From the NCBI GenBank assembly GCA_036782775.1, contig DAIPYJ010000004.1, positions 1 to 64,000 of the forward strand: 64,000 nucleotides of DNA, given 5' to 3'. This DNA is from CF-13 sp036782775. Lineage in GTDB: Bacteria > Chloroflexota > Dormibacteria > CF-121. The position numbers were made by a program, and so were the translations under genes. Positions 1-9,379 of the stretch are shown piece after piece; position 1 is the stretch's first letter, and the number at the start of each line of letters is the position of its first letter. Under the pieces are notes generated by a model. That model was not told the origin of the DNA and did not search any database. It worked only from the letters and a program-made list of their open reading frames with translations.

Positions 1-80
1 TGCTGCAGCGGCTCAACCAGCTGATCGGCGCTCCGGTCGTCCGGGAGATCCGCTTCCGGCAGGGCGATCCTCGGCGATGA
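1..80 (+). CDS. DciA/DUF721 family protein, C-terminal end only
   Basis: The frame ending in TGA at 78-80 reads through from the window edge. Its last residues include LQRLNQLIGAPVVREIRFR, which fits the C-terminal motif of DUF721 (DciA, the helicase loader/operator of many bacteria). The stop overlaps the next start codon as ATGA, so the two genes are probably translationally coupled. Only 25 codons are visible, so the assignment rests on that short motif. Confidence 0.6.
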   Translation, partial: LQRLNQLIGAPVVREIRFRQGDPRR

Positions 81-2896
81 GCCCGCGCACCGCCGGCCCG
101 CCGGTGCTGGCCGCGCTTGGTCTCACCGCCTCGCAGCAGCGTGCGGTCGACCACCAGCAGGGTCCGCTCCTGATCGTTGCCGGTGCCGGCACGGGCAAGA
201 CCCGGGTACTGGTCGAGCGCTACCGCCGCCTGCGGCAGGCCGGCATCGCCGCCGAACACATCCTCTTACTCACGTTTACCGAGAAGGCGGCGCGCGAAAT
301 CCTCGACCGGGTCGAGCAGCAGGACGACCTCCCGACCGGCGAGCGATTTGTCATGACCTATCACGCCTTTGCGCAGCGGCTGCTGCAAGACGAGGGCTGG
401 CTCTGCGGCATTCCGAAGGGATTTCGCATCGTCTCCGAGGTCCATAAATGGGAGCTGATGCGCGACACCTTGCTCGCGCTTCGGCCGCCTCGCCTCTTCC
501 ATCCGCAGCGTCCCTATGAGCATGTCCGGGAGCTGTTGACGCTGGTCGAGCGGGCGAAGCAGGAACTGGTGGCTCCACAGGAGTTCGTCGCCTGGGCCTC
601 GGCGACCGACGCTGGTGACGACCCTCTCGTCGCCGCGCAGCAAGAAGCGGCCACCGTTTATGCGGATTACCAGCAGCGCATGCTCGTCGAGGAGCGGCTC
701 GACTTCGACGACACCATCTTCTACAGCGTGCGCCTCCTCACGGATGAACCCGCTGTCCGGCGCCGCCAGGCAGAGCGTTTCGCGTACATCATGGTGGACG
801 AATTCCAGGACACCAACTTCGCGCAGAGCCGCTTGCTCGAGCTGCTGGCGGGCTCCGATCAGAATCTCGCCGTGGTCGGCGACGATGACCAGAGCATCTA
901 CAAGTTCCGGGGCGCGTCGGTCGCCAACCTCGAGCGCTTTCGTCGCGTCTTTCCCTTCGCCGCCGTTGTCCACCTGGAGGAGAACTTCCGCAGCCGCGGT
1001 CCGATCCTTCGAGCCGCAGCACGGCTGATCGCCTCCGACCCCGACCGCCTCGCGAAGCAATTGATGGCGACCCGCGGCGAAGGTGCGCCGGTTAATGTCA
1101 TCAGCGCCACCGGCCTTGCCGAAGAGGCGGCCGCCGTTGCCGCCTATATCAAGCGCGCCATCGACGAGAACCGTCATCGTCCCAATGCCATCGCCGTTCT
1201 GGTCCGCGCCAACGGCCACCTGCACAGCTTCGCCCGCGCGCTGCAGCGGCTGGGCGTCGCCTATCAGGTCAGCGGCGGGCGCGGCTTTTATCAGCAGGCT
1301 GAAGTCAAGGATTGCCTCGCCTACCTGCGCGCGATCGCGAACCCCGACGACACCGTGTGCTTGATGCGGTTGCTCAGCCTGCCCCGCTACGCAGTGGACC
1401 CGATTCAGGCCGGCCGCTGGGCCCAGCGCGCGCGCGACACCGGACGCCGGTTCTTCGACCTGCTCGAGGAGTCCGAGGACGACGGCGCACGCCGCCTGAC
1501 CGAGGACCTCCGCATCTTCACCGGGCTCGCGCTCAGGCTTGGCGTCGACGAGCTCTTTTACCAGCTGATGGAGCAGACGCGCTACCTGGATTGGGACCGC
1601 TTCCAAGGATCGATCGAGCAACTCCAGGTGAGTGCCAACGTGCAGAAGCTCAGCGAGCTCATCAGCGCGTTCTGCGATGAGCACCCGGACCATCATCTGG
1701 CCGCCTATCTGAAACACCTCGATGCGACCGACGCCGCCCAGGCCGATGAAGAGATCGCCCCGCTCGACGACACCGTCAACGCCGTCCATCTCATGACCGT
1801 GCACCAGGCGAAGGGACTCGAGTTCGGGCTCGTCATCATCCCTCACCTGGTCGAAGGGCGGTTTCCGGCTAGCCGCAAGAGCGAGGGTCTGACTTTGCCC
1901 AACGAGCTCATCAAAGAGGAGCTGCCCGCGGCCGAACTGCACCTGGCGGAAGAACGGCGCTTGGCTTACGTTGCCATTACTCGCGCGCGCGAGGAAGTCG
2001 TCTGCACCTTGGCGGCGCGCTATGAGGGCGTCAAGGATTGGCGGCCGTCACGCTTCCTGGCACCGATCCGCGGTGACGAGGCCCGTGAGCTGAGCGCTTC
2101 ATCAATCCTGATCGCCGACAGCGTCGGGCTGGTCGAGGTCGCGCGCCAGGTCGAGCTGCCCCTCGATGACGCGCCGCCGATCGCGGCGCTTTCGTACACG
2201 CAGGTCGACACCTACCTGCGCTGCCCGCAGATGTATCAGTACCGGTTCGTCTTCCGCCTGCCGACCCGGCCGCGGCCCCAAATGCAGTTCGGACGCATTC
2301 TCCACGAGGCGCTCAAGGACGCGCTGGGCAGCATCGAGCGAGACCGGCCGCTGACGTGGGAAATGGTGGACGCCGCCTACGTCGCTGCCTGGACGCGCGA
2401 GCGGTTCTGCGCGCCGGAGCAGGCACCATCACTGCAGGACCTCGGACGCGAATATCTCCGCCGGGCCTATGACGCCGGTGACCTGAGCAAACCGCTCCTG
2501 CTCGAGCAGCCCTTCAGTTTGCGAGTCGACGGCCTGCGACTGACCGGACGCATCGACCGCGTCGACCGGCATGCCGACGGGGGCTACGAGCTGATCGACT
2601 ATAAAACCGGATCCGCGAAGCGCGCCGCCGAGCTCCAGCGCGACTTGCAGCTGGGCGTGTACGCCCTCGCCGCCCGCGAGGTCTTTCGCTTCGACCCGCT
2701 CAGCCTTTCCTATTACTACCTCGAGACCAGCCAGCGGGTCACGGTCGACAAGTCAGCGGAACGGCTCGACGAAGACCGGCAGACGATTCTCACGGTAGCC
2801 GAGGGCATTCGCGCCGAGCGCTTTCCGGCGAAACCGGATCGCATGAAATGTGCAGGATGCGACTTCCGGATGCTCTGTCCCAGTTCCGCCGTCTAG
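77..2896 (+). CDS. UvrD/Rep-family ATP-dependent helicase with C-terminal RecB-like nuclease
   Basis: 939 aa superfamily 1 helicase. Walker A GAGTGKT lies at residues 36-42, the helicase B motif is VDEFQDTNFAQ, and later SF1 motifs include VGDDDQSIYKFRGA and TVHQAKGLEF. The C-terminal third is a PD-(D/E)XK nuclease of the AddB/RecB type: a GRIDRVDR stretch is followed by the catalytic LIDYKTG. A Cys in TYLRCPQMYQYRF and the final CAGCDFRMLCP cysteines look like the four ligands of the Fe-S cluster seen in AddB-type nucleases. Such proteins act in double-strand break processing and repair. The start ATG overlaps the stop of the DciA-like gene. The helicase-nuclease assignment is firm; the substrate is inferred. 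Confidence 0.93.
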   Translation: MSPRTAGPPVLAALGLTASQQRAVDHQQGPLLIVAGAGTGKTRVLVERYRRLRQAGIAAEHILLLTFTEKAAREILDRVEQQDDLPTGERFVMTYHAFAQRLLQDEGWLCGIPKGFRIVSEVHKWELMRDTLLALRPPRLFHPQRPYEHVRELLTLVERAKQELVAPQEFVAWASATDAGDDPLVAAQQEAATVYADYQQRMLVEERLDFDDTIFYSVRLLTDEPAVRRRQAERFAYIMVDEFQDTNFAQSRLLELLAGSDQNLAVVGDDDQSIYKFRGASVANLERFRRVFPFAAVVHLEENFRSRGPILRAAARLIASDPDRLAKQLMATRGEGAPVNVISATGLAEEAAAVAAYIKRAIDENRHRPNAIAVLVRANGHLHSFARALQRLGVAYQVSGGRGFYQQAEVKDCLAYLRAIANPDDTVCLMRLLSLPRYAVDPIQAGRWAQRARDTGRRFFDLLEESEDDGARRLTEDLRIFTGLALRLGVDELFYQLMEQTRYLDWDRFQGSIEQLQVSANVQKLSELISAFCDEHPDHHLAAYLKHLDATDAAQADEEIAPLDDTVNAVHLMTVHQAKGLEFGLVIIPHLVEGRFPASRKSEGLTLPNELIKEELPAAELHLAEERRLAYVAITRAREEVVCTLAARYEGVKDWRPSRFLAPIRGDEARELSASSILIADSVGLVEVARQVELPLDDAPPIAALSYTQVDTYLRCPQMYQYRFVFRLPTRPRPQMQFGRILHEALKDALGSIERDRPLTWEMVDAAYVAAWTRERFCAPEQAPSLQDLGREYLRRAYDAGDLSKPLLLEQPFSLRVDGLRLTGRIDRVDRHADGGYELIDYKTGSAKRAAELQRDLQLGVYALAAREVFRFDPLSLSYYYLETSQRVTVDKSAERLDEDRQTILTVAEGIRAERFPAKPDRMKCAGCDFRMLCPSSAV

Positions 2897-2905
2897 GGCG
2901 CTGCG

Positions 2906-4021
2906 TCAGACCGCCAGGCGCACCAGCGCGTCGGCGATCGTAAAGGCCGCCCCGGGGTCTGCGGCGGCCCGCGCCTTCTCGCTGTCGGCGTGCCTTTCAC
3001 TCGCCGGCCTGGAAAACCAGCGCTCAACGGTTCCGACCAGCTCGCTCGGGCGCGGCACGAAATCGCCGAGCCCCCGAGTGAGCACCTCCTTGACGTTCCC
3101 CTCCTCCTGCCCCGGCAGATAGCCGGTCAGCAGCAGCGGGCAGCCGCAGGCCAGGCCTTCGGCGATCATCCCTGGACCGGCCCTGGTCGCGAGCAGATCG
3201 GCGGCGAGCAGGAGTTCCGGCATGTTGTCCACGAATCCAAAGACATGGACGCCCGCGTGGTTGTCGCGCCGGATCTGCTCCGCGAGCCGCTGATTCCGGC
3301 CGCAGACCGCCAGCACCTGGATGTCGAGCGGCGAGCGGGCGAGCGCCGCGGCGTATTTTCGCAGCGGCTCCGTGCCATCGCCTCCCCCAGCGAGCAGCAC
3401 GGTGGCGGCGTGGGGCCGCAGCTTGAGGCGCAGCCGCATCGAGCCTTTGTCGCTGAACTGCTTGATCGCGTCCTGGAAGCGCGGGTGAATCGGCAAGCCC
3501 GCGCGCAGGAGCCGGCTGGCTGGAATGCCACGCCGCCGGCAGAGTTCGTAAGCCGCCTCCGACGGACAGATGATCAGGTCCGCCTTGAGGTCCGTCCATG
3601 CCTGGTGGAAGTCGATCCAGTCGGTGATCACGGTGACGCGTGGCACGCCCGCCGGCATGACTTCGACCGCCACGTGATTGAGCAGTGGATGAAAGCTCGC
3701 GACCAGCGAGGGTGCAGGGTTCAGCGCCGGGCGCATCTTCCGCCTCAGCCCGCGGCCGATCCCGTGCTGGATCAGCCGGACGGTGGGTTGCCAGTTGGTC
3801 GCGTGATAGGCCGCGGCCCAAATCCACGGCGCCCGCCGCGTGACTGGGCCATAGAGCGCGGTGAGGCGACCGGCAACCACACGCTGGTCGGCCATCGGGT
3901 CGAACAGCTCGATCTCGAATTTGTTCGGATCGCGACGGTGGAGGGCTGCGGCGACTGCTTCCGCTGCCGCCCGGTGTCCGGCACCGGTATCCGAAAAGAG
4001 AAAGAGAAGGCGACGGGCCGT
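2906..4021 (-). CDS. MGDG synthase / processive diacylglycerol glycosyltransferase-like protein, probable ACG start
   Basis: GT28-like glycosyltransferase related to monogalactosyldiacylglycerol synthase and MurG, expected to glycosylate membrane diacylglycerol at the inner leaflet. The C-terminal donor-binding region has GPGMIAEGLACGCPLLLTGY. The first ATG in frame is at 3895, but family-typical sequence continues upstream: LLFLFSDTGAGHRAAAEAV, which is the glycine-rich N-terminal acceptor-domain motif. No ATG, GTG or TTG exists in frame upstream. The only plausible start is ACG at 4021-4019, which overlaps the potassium-channel stop as TAACG, the arrangement expected for TAATG coupling. With this start the protein is 371 aa. 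Either ACG initiation is real or one base differs from the true sequence. The family is well supported; the start is inference. Confidence 0.75.
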   Translation of the reverse strand, partial: TARRLLFLFSDTGAGHRAAAEAVAAALHRRDPNKFEIELFDPMADQRVVAGRLTALYGPVTRRAPWIWAAAYHATNWQPTVRLIQHGIGRGLRRKMRPALNPAPSLVASFHPLLNHVAVEVMPAGVPRVTVITDWIDFHQAWTDLKADLIICPSEAAYELCRRRGIPASRLLRAGLPIHPRFQDAIKQFSDKGSMRLRLKLRPHAATVLLAGGGDGTEPLRKYAAALARSPLDIQVLAVCGRNQRLAEQIRRDNHAGVHVFGFVDNMPELLLAADLLATRAGPGMIAEGLACGCPLLLTGYLPGQEEGNVKEVLTRGLGDFVPRPSELVGTVERWFSRPASERHADSEKARAAADPGAAFTIADALVRLAV

Positions 4022-4947
4022 TAGAGGAGCCGTTCGGCGGCGCTCATCTGCTGGCGGGTTCCAATTGCGACCAGCAGGTCGTCGCTCTCCAGGATCTGGG
4101 AGTCGGGCGGGTTGATGCGCAGCTGCCCGCTGCGCTTGCGGATGGCGAGCACGTTGGCGCCGGCCTCCCGGATGCCGGAGTCGGCTAGCGTCTGGCCCAG
4201 TACCCTCGAACCGGTCGGCACCAGGAACTCTTCGACGACCAGGTCGATGCTCTCGCCGTTGAGTACGGTGTCGAGAACGTCGACGGCGACCGGCCGGACC
4301 GCCAGTGCGGCCATCCGGTGCGCGCCCATCAAATACGGCGACACCACCTGGTTGGCGCCGGCGCGCCGGAGCTTCTCCACTGAATCCGGGTAGGAGGATC
4401 GCGCCACGATGAAGATCGCCGGGTTGAGCGCCCGAGCGGTGAGCGTGATGAAGACGTTGCGCTCGTCGGAGTCGACGGCGGAGACGAGGCCCTTAGCGCG
4501 GAGGATACCCGCTTTCAGCAACGAGTCGTCGGAGGCGGCATCGCCTTCGACGTAGAGCAGGTCAGTGCCGCGCAGCCGTTCCAGCGGGTCAGGGTTGTTC
4601 TCCACGATGACGAAGGGGGTGCCGAGCGCCTGAAATTCCTGAGCGATGCGCATCCCCATCCGGCCGTAACCGCAGACGACGAAGTGGTCCCGCAGCGCCG
4701 CGATCCGCCGCTCCATGGCGCGCATCCTAGCGTAGCGGGCGAGATCGCCTTCGACCACCAGCTCGCCAAAGGTGGCGAGCGTGTAGAGCATGGTGCCCAC
4801 TCCGCTCACGATCAGCGTCATGGTGAAGATGCGGCCACCTTCGCCCAGCGGATGCACTTCCTCATAGCCGACAGTGGTCACTGAGGTGACCACCATGAAG
4901 AGCGAGTCGATGAAGTTCCAGCCCAGCAGGACCATGTAGCCGATCAC
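4021..4947 (-). CDS. TrkA-domain (RCK) potassium channel protein
   Basis: Two-TM K+ channel with a regulatory RCK domain. The selectivity filter is visible as VTTVGYEE about 20 residues in, followed by the second membrane helix. Then come a Rossmann RCK_N domain (HFVVCGYGRMGMRIAQEF) and a C-terminal TrkA_C domain ending near LLVAIG. The GTG at 4947 is the first standard start, but it lies inside transmembrane helix 1. In-frame sequence upstream (KRFRLPFLILTLVFCYGV) completes that helix and runs back to a TAG near 5050 without ATG, GTG or TTG, so the true start is probably a non-standard codon upstream. It is followed by the glycosyltransferase gene with a 1-nt overlap, implying co-transcription. 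Confidence 0.85.
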   Translation of the reverse strand: MIGYMVLLGWNFIDSLFMVVTSVTTVGYEEVHPLGEGGRIFTMTLIVSGVGTMLYTLATFGELVVEGDLARYARMRAMERRIAALRDHFVVCGYGRMGMRIAQEFQALGTPFVIVENNPDPLERLRGTDLLYVEGDAASDDSLLKAGILRAKGLVSAVDSDERNVFITLTARALNPAIFIVARSSYPDSVEKLRRAGANQVVSPYLMGAHRMAALAVRPVAVDVLDTVLNGESIDLVVEEFLVPTGSRVLGQTLADSGIREAGANVLAIRKRSGQLRINPPDSQILESDDLLVAIGTRQQMSAAERLL

Positions 4948-5159
4948 GCCGTAGCAGAAGACCAGCGTGAGAATCAGGAAGGGGAGCCGGAAGCGCTTCA
5001 GCGGATTGACGGACTGCTGCTTGATCGTGGGTTTGGACTCAGGCCGTAATGGCTACAAAATTTGCACCACCCTAGCACAGCCGATGCTGATTTGGAGTTG
5101 ACCCCGTCCCGATCGAACCGCGACCATGGAGTGACGGAGTCCACAGGAAGGGAGATTTC

Positions 5160-6425
5160 GTGAAACCGCTCGCCATCGTCAGCGTTCACGCCTCGCCGAT
5201 CGCCGCCCTGGGGGCGGGTGAAAACGGCGGGATGAACGTGTACCTGCGGGAGGTCTGCCAGGAGCTGAGCCGACGCGGCATCCCGACGGAGGTCTTTACC
5301 CGCCGGGTCGGTAGCGACGGCGACGACCGAATCCGGCTCGCTGAGCGCAGCTGGGTGACCCGGCTCGCGGTCGGGCCGTTAGAGGAGCTGGACCGAGCGC
5401 GCCTCTTCGACCTGCTGCCGGCGTTCACCGACGCCGTTGCCAAGGAGCGCCGGCGCCGCCGCCTCACCTTCAGCCTGGTCCACTCGCACTACTGGCTCTC
5501 CGGGTGGGTTGGGGCGCGGCTGCGCGACGAGTGGCAGCTTCCCTGGTTTCACACCTTTCACACCCTGGCTCGCGTCAAGAACGAGCGTGCGGCGGAAGGC
5601 GCGTCGATCGAACCCGAATACCGGATCACCGTCGAGCAGGCCGTCGTGCGCGACGCCGACCGGCTGATCGCCTCGAGCGCCCAGGAGGCCGAGGATCTTG
5701 TCCGGCTTTACGGGGCGGCACGGAGCCGGGTGAGCGTGGTGGCTCCGGGTGTGGATCCGGCGATCTTTCGTCCCGGCCCCGCCGAAGACCTCCGCCGGTC
5801 GCTGGGATTGGGCGACGAACCGGTGCTGGTCTTCGCCGGCCGTCTCGAACGCCTGAAGGGCGCCGAGATCGTGATCCGGGCGCTTTCCATGCTTCCCAAC
5901 GACGGGATGCGCCCCCAACCCATCCTGCTGCTGATTGGCGACGACAGCCAAAACGGGGCAGCCGAGAGCATCCAGTCGGGCGGCGAGCGTCGCAGGCTTC
6001 AGGCGCTCACCGCCGCGCTCGGATTAACGGATCGGGTTCACTTCCTTGGCTCCCTGCCGCAGCCGGTGCTGGCACGCTATCTCGGCCTGGCCTCGGTTTG
6101 CGTCGTGCCGTCCTACAGCGAGTCCTTCGGGCTGGTCGCGCTCGAAGCTGCCGCCTGCGGGACGCCGGTGGTGGCCGCCCGCGTTGGTGGGATTCCAACC
6201 ATCGTCAAAGATGGTCTGACCGGCTACACCCTCACCTCCCATGATCCAGCGCAGTACGCCGAGCGAATCAGCCGGTTGCTGGTCGATGAAGACCTGCGCC
6301 AGTGCTTCAGCCGGCGCAGCCGCCTGGTCGCGTCGCAGTTCACCTGGCAGTCGACCGTCGACCGCTTGCTCGAGGAGTACGTGGCTCCGCGCACGGCGGC
6401 GTTGCCCCCGGCGGCAACTGCCTGA
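5160..6425 (+). CDS. GT4-family glycosyltransferase (MshA-like)
   Basis: 421 aa GT-B retaining glycosyltransferase. The N-terminal donor-loop motif ENGGMNVYLREV is close to the GGMNVY motif of MshA and sucrose-phosphate-type enzymes. The C-terminal domain has PSYSESFGLVALEAAACGTP, the E-x7-E nucleotide-sugar signature. The GTG start is supported by AGGAAGGGAG a few bases upstream. The gene stands alone, divergent from the K+ channel operon. MshA makes the mycothiol precursor, but no other mycothiol genes are nearby, so a cell-surface glycan or sugar-phosphate role is equally possible. Confidence 0.85.
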   Translation: MKPLAIVSVHASPIAALGAGENGGMNVYLREVCQELSRRGIPTEVFTRRVGSDGDDRIRLAERSWVTRLAVGPLEELDRARLFDLLPAFTDAVAKERRRRRLTFSLVHSHYWLSGWVGARLRDEWQLPWFHTFHTLARVKNERAAEGASIEPEYRITVEQAVVRDADRLIASSAQEAEDLVRLYGAARSRVSVVAPGVDPAIFRPGPAEDLRRSLGLGDEPVLVFAGRLERLKGAEIVIRALSMLPNDGMRPQPILLLIGDDSQNGAAESIQSGGERRRLQALTAALGLTDRVHFLGSLPQPVLARYLGLASVCVVPSYSESFGLVALEAAACGTPVVAARVGGIPTIVKDGLTGYTLTSHDPAQYAERISRLLVDEDLRQCFSRRSRLVASQFTWQSTVDRLLEEYVAPRTAALPPAATA

Positions 6426-6434
6426 GATCCCGCC

Positions 6435-6492
6435 TTGACATCGCCGAGAAGGTTTGATTGAATAGCCAATCATCTTGATTGGCCGTTCAATC
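6435..6492 (+). promoter_or_regulatory. Promoter and 37-bp palindromic operator of the TetR/MMPL operon
   Basis: A -35 TTGACA (6435-6440) is separated by 17 bp from a -10-like TTGAAT (6458-6463). Overlapping the -10 is an inverted repeat with arms 6456-6472 and 6476-6492 matching at 15 of 17 positions around a TCT centre. It lies 12 bp upstream of the TetR start. This is the expected layout for TetR autorepression and repression of the downstream exporter. Confidence 0.8.
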
Positions 6493-6504
6493 TAGGAGGG
6501 TAGC

Positions 6505-7137
6505 GTGGCGGATCAGACGAAGGAGCGCATCGTGGAGGCGGCGTATCGCACCTTGGTCCGTCAGGGCTACCACGACACCTCGATGAAGGACATCGCTGCC
6601 GAAGCGGGATTGGCGCCTGGGCTGGCGCATTACTACTTTCAGACCAAGGAAGACCTGCTGGTCGCCGCGATCGAATATGGCTGCCGGCCTGCGATCGATG
6701 CCTGGGAAGCGGCGGGCATCACCAAAGACGGTCCGCTTGCGGAAGACGCCGATCCGCTGGAGCTAGCCCGCACCGGTCTGGAACTCGCCAAGCAGGAGCT
6801 TCGCACCTATCCCGGTGTGTTTCAGCTCACCTTCGACATGTTCGGCGTCGGCCTCCACAATCCCAAGATTGCGGCTGCGGTCCGGGCCTTCATCGACGAG
6901 CGCCGCGACTTCATCGCGCGGCTGGTTAGAGGCGTGATGGCGGGCACCCGCGCCCGCCCCGAGGCGCCGGCGGATGCGATCGCCGCTGCCGTATGGGGAA
7001 GCCTTCACGGCATCTACCTGCAGAAGCTGATGGATCCCGACTTCAATTCGGACGCCGCCATTGATGCGCTCGGCGAGATGGCGATTGCGCTGGCGGGCGT
7101 GACCGCAGGCCGGTCCCAGTTCCGCGAGGAGGACTGA
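6505..7137 (+). CDS. TetR/AcrR family transcriptional regulator
   Basis: 210 aa. The N-terminal helix-turn-helix is evident (RIVEAAYRTLVRQGYHDTSMKDIAAEAGLAPGLAHYYFQ is the canonical TetR layout, given here in part: DTSMKDIAAEAG then HYYFQTKEDLL). The remaining helices form the ligand-binding and dimer domain. GTG start with a strong AGGAGG ribosome site 5 nt upstream. It ends one base before the start of the MMPL exporter, so the two form an operon, and the 37-bp palindrome upstream is its likely operator. It is probably de-repressed by a lipid-like or drug-like ligand exported by the neighbour. Confidence 0.9.
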   Translation: MADQTKERIVEAAYRTLVRQGYHDTSMKDIAAEAGLAPGLAHYYFQTKEDLLVAAIEYGCRPAIDAWEAAGITKDGPLAEDADPLELARTGLELAKQELRTYPGVFQLTFDMFGVGLHNPKIAAAVRAFIDERRDFIARLVRGVMAGTRARPEAPADAIAAAVWGSLHGIYLQKLMDPDFNSDAAIDALGEMAIALAGVTAGRSQFREED

Positions 7138-7138
7138 C

Positions 7139-9361
7139 ATGTTTGCCTGGTGGGGACACATCGTCTATCGCTTTCGCTGGATCGTCCTGCTCGGTTCGGC
7201 GCTCCTTCTAATCGGCTCGATCGCTGCGTTCCAGGCCGGCGGGCAGCTGAAGAACAGCGGTGGCGAAAACACCGAGTCGGGTCGGGCGCTCCACCAGATG
7301 TCCAACCAACTGCCGCGGAGCGGCGCAGGATCGTCCTTCATCCTGATCTTCGGGAGCAGCAGCATGTCGGCCACCGACCCAGCGTTCAAGCAGGCGGTCG
7401 AGCAGGCCTTGCAGCCGCTGCGGTCGGATCCTCGCGTCAAGAGCGTCGATACGCCGTATGACGGCCAGCCCGACCTGGCGCAAGCGCTGATCTCAACCGA
7501 CGGCCACCACGCCGGAGCCCAGGTCAACCTCAAAGAGGACTATGCCTCCGGCCGCATGGATTACCCGCAGTTGCGCGACCAGGTGCATTCCGACCACCTG
7601 CTCGTCTACGGCACCGGCAATGTCGCGGTCGGCCATGACTTCGACACCTATCTGCAGGGCGACCTGCACCGTGCCGAGACGGTCTCGCTGATCCTGATCG
7701 TCCCGTTGCTGCTGCTGGTCTTCGCGACCGTGATCAGCATGCTGCTTCCGCTGGGAGTCGGCGGCCTGGCGGTGGTTGGAGGCCTCGCGGCAGTTGGACT
7801 GCTCGCGCGGTGGACCGACGTTTCGACCTACGCCACCAACATCGTGACCCTGATCGGACTCGGCGTTGCGATCGACTACTCACTGTTCATCGTCAACCGT
7901 TTTCGGGAGGAGCTGCGTCGCGGACGCAGCGTCGAAGCGTCGCTGATCACCGCGATCGGCACCTCCGGACGTGCGGTCTTCTTCTCCGGGATCACGGTCG
8001 CGATCGGGCTGAGCGCCATGCTGCTCTTCCAGGGATCCTTCCTCGCCTCGATGGGCGCAGCCGGCGCGATGGTGGTCGCGATCGCCGTGCTCTATGCGCT
8101 GACGTTTCTGGCCTCGCTGCTGGCGCTGCTCGGTCATCGCGTCAACTGGTTGCGCCTTCCGCTGCCGCAGCGCGCCGGCGGGCGGGGATTCTGGCACGGG
8201 CTGGCGATGCGGGTCATGCGCCGCCCCTGGTTCGTCCTGGTTCCGGTGCTCGCGCTGCTCGCCGTGCTTGCCTCGCCCTTCATCAACATCCGGATCGCGA
8301 ATGGCGACGTCGGGATGCTACCGCCCAGCGCCCAATCCCGGATCGGCTATGACCTACTGCAGAAGTTTCCCGGCCAGGGCCAGACCTATTTCAGCGTCGT
8401 CGTCAACTATGCGGACGGCCATCCGCTGACGACGAGCCGCGTCGGCGACCTCTATGACTACGCCCAGCGGCTGAAGCAGATCCCGAACGTGGTTGGCGTG
8501 GAAAGCGTCGTCTCCTTCGACAGCAGCCTCAGCCGCGAGCAATACCAGGCGTTGCTGACGCAGCCCGCCGCCGAGCAACCGGCGCGCGTGCAGTCACTGG
8601 TCCACTCGAGCGTTGGCCCCAATATCGTCGTACTCTCGGTGGTGACACAGCTCGGCCAGGAGAGCGACGGCGCGCGCGCCATCGTGCATTCCCTGCGGAC
8701 TATTCCGCCGCCAACCGGAAGCACCCGGCTGGTCGCCGCCTTCTCGATCGACTTCACCGATTTCATCCTGCAGCACATCCCGTGGGCGGTCGGCTACGTC
8801 ATGCTGGTGACCTACATCGTCCTTTTCCTGCTGACTGGCTCGCTCGTCCTGCCTCTCAAGGCGGTGGTGATGAACGTGGTCTCCATTGGCGCCTCCTTCG
8901 GCGCGCTGGTCTGGATTTTCCAGCAGGGCCATCTCAGCAACCTGCTGAATTTCACCCCGGCGCCGCTCGATCCATCGGTGCCGGTCCTGCTCTTTTGCAT
9001 CGTCTTCGGGCTGTCGATGGACTACGAGGTGCTGCTCATCAGCCGCATCCAGGAGGAGTACCGGCGCACCGGGGATACCACGGCGGCGGTCGCCGAGGGC
9101 CTCGAGCGAAGCGGCCGGCTGATCACCGGAGCGGCCGCCATCATGGTTGCCGTCTTCCTCGCCTTCGGCCTGGCGGACGTCGTCCTGATCAAGTCGATCG
9201 GACTCGGGTTGGCGATCGCCGTCGTTGTCGACGCCACGCTGGTGCGCGCCTTGATCGTGCCGGCGGTGATGCGGCTGCTGGGCAACGTCAACTGGTGGGC
9301 GCCGCGACCGCTGGCTCGGCTGCATCGCCGGATCAGCCTGCAGGAACCGGTCGCGGCGTAA
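7139..9361 (+). CDS. MMPL-family RND transporter
   Basis: 740 aa membrane protein with the two-fold repeat of MmpL/YdfJ-type RND exporters. A TM helix at about residues 12-30 is followed by an extracytoplasmic loop and a block of five TM helices containing GVAIDYSLFIVNRF (about residue 241). The second half repeats this, with FGLSMDYEVLLISRI at about residue 624. These Asp-Tyr motifs in TM4 and TM10 are the proton-relay signature. The ATG follows the TetR stop directly (TGACATG). It probably exports a lipid or hydrophobic toxic compound under TetR control. Confidence 0.9.
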   Translation: MFAWWGHIVYRFRWIVLLGSALLLIGSIAAFQAGGQLKNSGGENTESGRALHQMSNQLPRSGAGSSFILIFGSSSMSATDPAFKQAVEQALQPLRSDPRVKSVDTPYDGQPDLAQALISTDGHHAGAQVNLKEDYASGRMDYPQLRDQVHSDHLLVYGTGNVAVGHDFDTYLQGDLHRAETVSLILIVPLLLLVFATVISMLLPLGVGGLAVVGGLAAVGLLARWTDVSTYATNIVTLIGLGVAIDYSLFIVNRFREELRRGRSVEASLITAIGTSGRAVFFSGITVAIGLSAMLLFQGSFLASMGAAGAMVVAIAVLYALTFLASLLALLGHRVNWLRLPLPQRAGGRGFWHGLAMRVMRRPWFVLVPVLALLAVLASPFINIRIANGDVGMLPPSAQSRIGYDLLQKFPGQGQTYFSVVVNYADGHPLTTSRVGDLYDYAQRLKQIPNVVGVESVVSFDSSLSREQYQALLTQPAAEQPARVQSLVHSSVGPNIVVLSVVTQLGQESDGARAIVHSLRTIPPPTGSTRLVAAFSIDFTDFILQHIPWAVGYVMLVTYIVLFLLTGSLVLPLKAVVMNVVSIGASFGALVWIFQQGHLSNLLNFTPAPLDPSVPVLLFCIVFGLSMDYEVLLISRIQEEYRRTGDTTAAVAEGLERSGRLITGAAAIMVAVFLAFGLADVVLIKSIGLGLAIAVVVDATLVRALIVPAVMRLLGNVNWWAPRPLARLHRRISLQEPVAA

Positions 9362-9379
9362 CGGCTTCGTCGCCGGCTA

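Noticed and set aside
266..1942. Long open frame antisense to the helicase gene
   Set aside because: High-GC third-position bias keeps antisense frames open; no recognisable motif, and the plus strand encodes an evident UvrD-type helicase.
2990..4024. Long plus-strand frame opposite the glycosyltransferase
   Set aside because: It mirrors the codon phase of the minus-strand gene and has no protein-like motifs.
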